Shown here: in pieces, positions 62,381-64,000 of the stretch
Position numbering within the stretch: position 1 is the stretch's first letter
Layout of the letters: every line of letters starts with the position of its first letter
Assembly (NCBI GenBank): GCA_035626395.1
Contig: DASPNR010000002.1
Span: forward strand, 64,501 to 128,500
Length of the DNA stretch: 64,000 bases
DNA from: Candidatus Limnocylindrales bacterium
GTDB taxonomy: Bacteria; Desulfobacterota; Binatia; UBA1149; CAITLU01
Reading direction: 5' to 3'
Notes under the pieces: model-generated
Databases searched by the model: none
Told to the model about the DNA's origin: nothing
What the model saw: only the letters and a program-made list of their open reading frames with translations
Translations under genes and position numbers: made by a program

Positions 62381-64000
62381 TCAGGCCCCGCTGCGACGGG
62401 CCTGCACGGGACGCGAGCGTCCGGCGCCGACGCGGCGGCGCGAGCCGGACAGCTCATCCTGCAGGAGCTTGTAGACGACGCTGTCGACCAGAGCCTGCCA
62501 GCTCGCCTCGACCACGTTATGCGAGACGCCCACTGTGCCCCAGCGGCGCGCGCCGTCGCCCGACTCGATCAGCACGCGCACGCGCGAGTCGGTGCCGGCC
62601 TTGCCGTCCAGGACGCGCACCTTGTAGTCGTGCAGCTGCACCTGCTCGATGGCCGGATAGAACTTGGTCAGCGCCTTGCGCAGCGCGCGGTCCAGGGCAT
62701 TGACAGGGCCGTTGCCTTCGGCCGCCGTGTGCTCGATGGCTCCCTCGGGGCCTTCGATCATGACGGTGGCCTCGCAGACCGTCTCGCCGTCCTCGTGTCG
62801 CTTCTCGTCGATCACGCGAAAGCCGATCAGCTTGAAGAAGCGCTGGAAGGGATGGAGGTTGCGGCGCATCAGCAGCTCGAAGGACGCCTCGGCGCCCTCG
62901 AACTGGAAGCCCGAGTGCTCGAGGTCCTTGAGGTGCCCGAGAAGCGAGGCCAGCTCGTCGTGGCGGCCTTCGACCTCGATGCCGAACTGCTCGGCCTTGC
63001 TGACCACGTTGCTGCGGCCCGACAGGTCCGAGATCAGCACGCGCTGCTCGTTGCCGACGACCATCGGATCGATGTGCTCGTAGGTCTCGCGGTTCTTCCG
63101 AACGGCCGCGACGTGCAGGCCGCCCTTGTGCGCGAACGCGCTGCGGCCCACGTACGGCAGGCGCCGCTCCAGCTCCACGTTGGCCAACTCCGCGCAGAAG
63201 CGCGAGACCTCGGTAAGATGCGCGAGCTGGCTGTCGCTGACGCACTGGTAGCCGAGCTTGAGCTGCAGGTTCGGGATGATGGTGCACAAATTGGCGTTGC
63301 CGCAGCGCTCGCCGAAGCCGTTGATGGTTCCCTGCACCTGCACGGCGCCCGCCTCCACCGCAGCCAGGGAGTTGGCCACCGCGCAGCCCGAATCGTTGTG
63401 GCAGTGGATGCCGAGCGGCGTGCCGATTCCGGCAGCCTGGCGCGTGATCTCGGCGATGCGGCCCGGCAGGGAGCCGCCGCGAGTGTCGCAAAGGCACAGC
63501 AGGTCGGCGCCGGCCTCGGCGGCCGCCCGCAGGCACGACAGCGCGTACTGCGCATTGGCCTCGTAGCCGTCGAAGAAGTGCTCGGCGTCCAGGATGACGC
63601 GGTCGGTGCGGGACTTCAGGTACTCGACCGACTGCGCGATCAGCTCGAGGTTCTCCGCGAGCTCGATGCGCAGGTCCTCGTGCACGTGCATGTCCCAGGT
63701 CTTGGCCACGATCGTGACCACCGGCGTGTTCGCTTCCAGCAGCGCGGCGATGTTGGCGTCGTCGGCCGCCGGCCTGCCGGGACGCTTCGTCGACCCGAAT
63801 GCCGCGATCTTCGCGTTGCGCAGGCGGACCTTCTTGATGTCGTCGAAGAACGCGGCATCGCGCGGGTTGGAGCCGGGCCAGCCGCCTTCGATCACTGCCA
63901 CGCCGAGCTCGTCGAGCTTTTCGGCGACCGCGACCTTGTCGCGAACGGTATAGGTGACACCCTCTCCCTGCGTGCCGTCGCGCAGCGTGGTGTCGTAGAT
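62381..64000 (-). CDS. cimA: Citramalate synthase, 5' end outside window
   Basis: An enzyme of the alpha-isopropylmalate synthase family that makes citramalate from pyruvate and acetyl-CoA, towards isoleucine by the threonine-independent path. The frame is open to base 64000, so the N-terminus is cut; it begins [22 protein letters not shown], which is the family's metal-binding start. Further landmarks are [34 protein letters not shown] and [12 protein letters not shown]. The GGWPGSNP pattern and C-terminal LeuA-type allosteric domain point to citramalate rather than isopropylmalate synthase. First gene of the operon seen here. Confidence 0.9.
   Translation of the reverse strand: MYDTTLRDGTQGEGVTYTVRDKVAVAEKLDELGVAVIEGGWPGSNPRDAAFFDDIKKVRLRNAKIAAFGSTKRPGRPAADDANIAALLEANTPVVTIVAKTWDMHVHEDLRIELAENLELIAQSVEYLKSRTDRVILDAEHFFDGYEANAQYALSCLRAAAEAGADLLCLCDTRGGSLPGRIAEITRQAAGIGTPLGIHCHNDSGCAVANSLAAVEAGAVQVQGTINGFGERCGNANLCTIIPNLQLKLGYQCVSDSQLAHLTEVSRFCAELANVELERRLPYVGRSAFAHKGGLHVAAVRKNRETYEHIDPMVVGNEQRVLISDLSGRSNVVSKAEQFGIEVEGRHDELASLLGHLKDLEHSGFQFEGAEASFELLMRRNLHPFQRFFKLIGFRVIDEKRHEDGETVCEATVMIEGPEGAIEHTAAEGNGPVNALDRALRKALTKFYPAIEQVQLHDYKVRVLDGKAGTDSRVRVLIESGDGARRWGTVGVSHNVVEASWQALVDSVVYKLLQDELSGSRRRVGAGRSRPVQARRSGA

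Overview
The window is GC-rich DNA (roughly two thirds G+C by eye) from a Gram-negative bacterium. It is densely coded on both strands, has GTG and TTG starts beside ATG, and contains no phage or insertion-sequence genes. Three traits point to an uncultured deltaproteobacterium-like lineage such as Myxococcota, Desulfobacterota or Binatota: exported proteins with dockerin-like Ca-binding repeats, poly-threonine stretches and CGNNVVESGE cysteine repeats; a MopE-type metal-binding motif; and alpha-helical CNNM, CoxE-VWA and MoxR proteins typical of such genomes. This placement is inferred from gene content only; no rRNA gene is present.

Layout. 1-9.1 kb: the end of nuoI, a rhodanese-MoeB fusion, a histidine phosphatase, a split transketolase, trmB with a membrane protein on the opposite strand, then nuoB-nuoF-nuoG. 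9.2-13.7 kb: a membrane protein, a 555-base gap that may be oriC, dnaA, a palindromic dispersed repeat, a ferritin-like protein and a GT2 glycosyltransferase. 13.7-20 kb: a TMTC-like TPR glycosyltransferase, an amidase, tRNA-Arg(CCT), an exported beta-propeller protein and a dGTPase. 20.3-26 kb: a complete seven-gene Mrp Na+/H+ antiporter operon with start/stop overlaps. 26-33 kb, mostly minus strand: a GT39-like enzyme, a TPR membrane protein, a DUF151 nuclease-like protein, a CNNM/CBS transporter-like protein that seems to start at AUA, and a CoxE-VWA/MoxR pair. 33-39 kb: the minus-strand run dnaE-hflX-pgsA.

39-52.3 kb: a short-chain dehydrogenase, then a region rich in exported proteins (a 1207-residue beta-helix/Calx-beta/dockerin-like protein, a second dockerin-like protein, a MopE/choice-of-anchor-like protein and a trypsin-like protease), with guaB-guaA and a gamma-carbonic anhydrase between them. 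52.4-56.9 kb: a B12-binding radical SAM protein, a BamE-like lipoprotein, a Der GTPase with a long Asp-rich linker, and a small exported protein. 57-64 kb: a tight minus-strand operon cimA-cysteine desulfurase-mnmA-mtaB-rnc-era, in which the desulfurase can supply sulfur to MnmA for tRNA thiolation.

Most of the window is housekeeping. The most notable items are the CNNM gene with no ATG/GTG/TTG start in its conserved N-terminus, the Asp-rich linker in Der, a 27-29 base repeat family with three copies at gene borders, hairpins just before mrpA and the protease start, a nuo cluster with no nuoE and a short NuoG, and the co-occurrence of protein-mannosyltransferase-like enzymes with Thr-rich exported proteins. 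No defence system, CRISPR array or clearly new multi-gene system was found.
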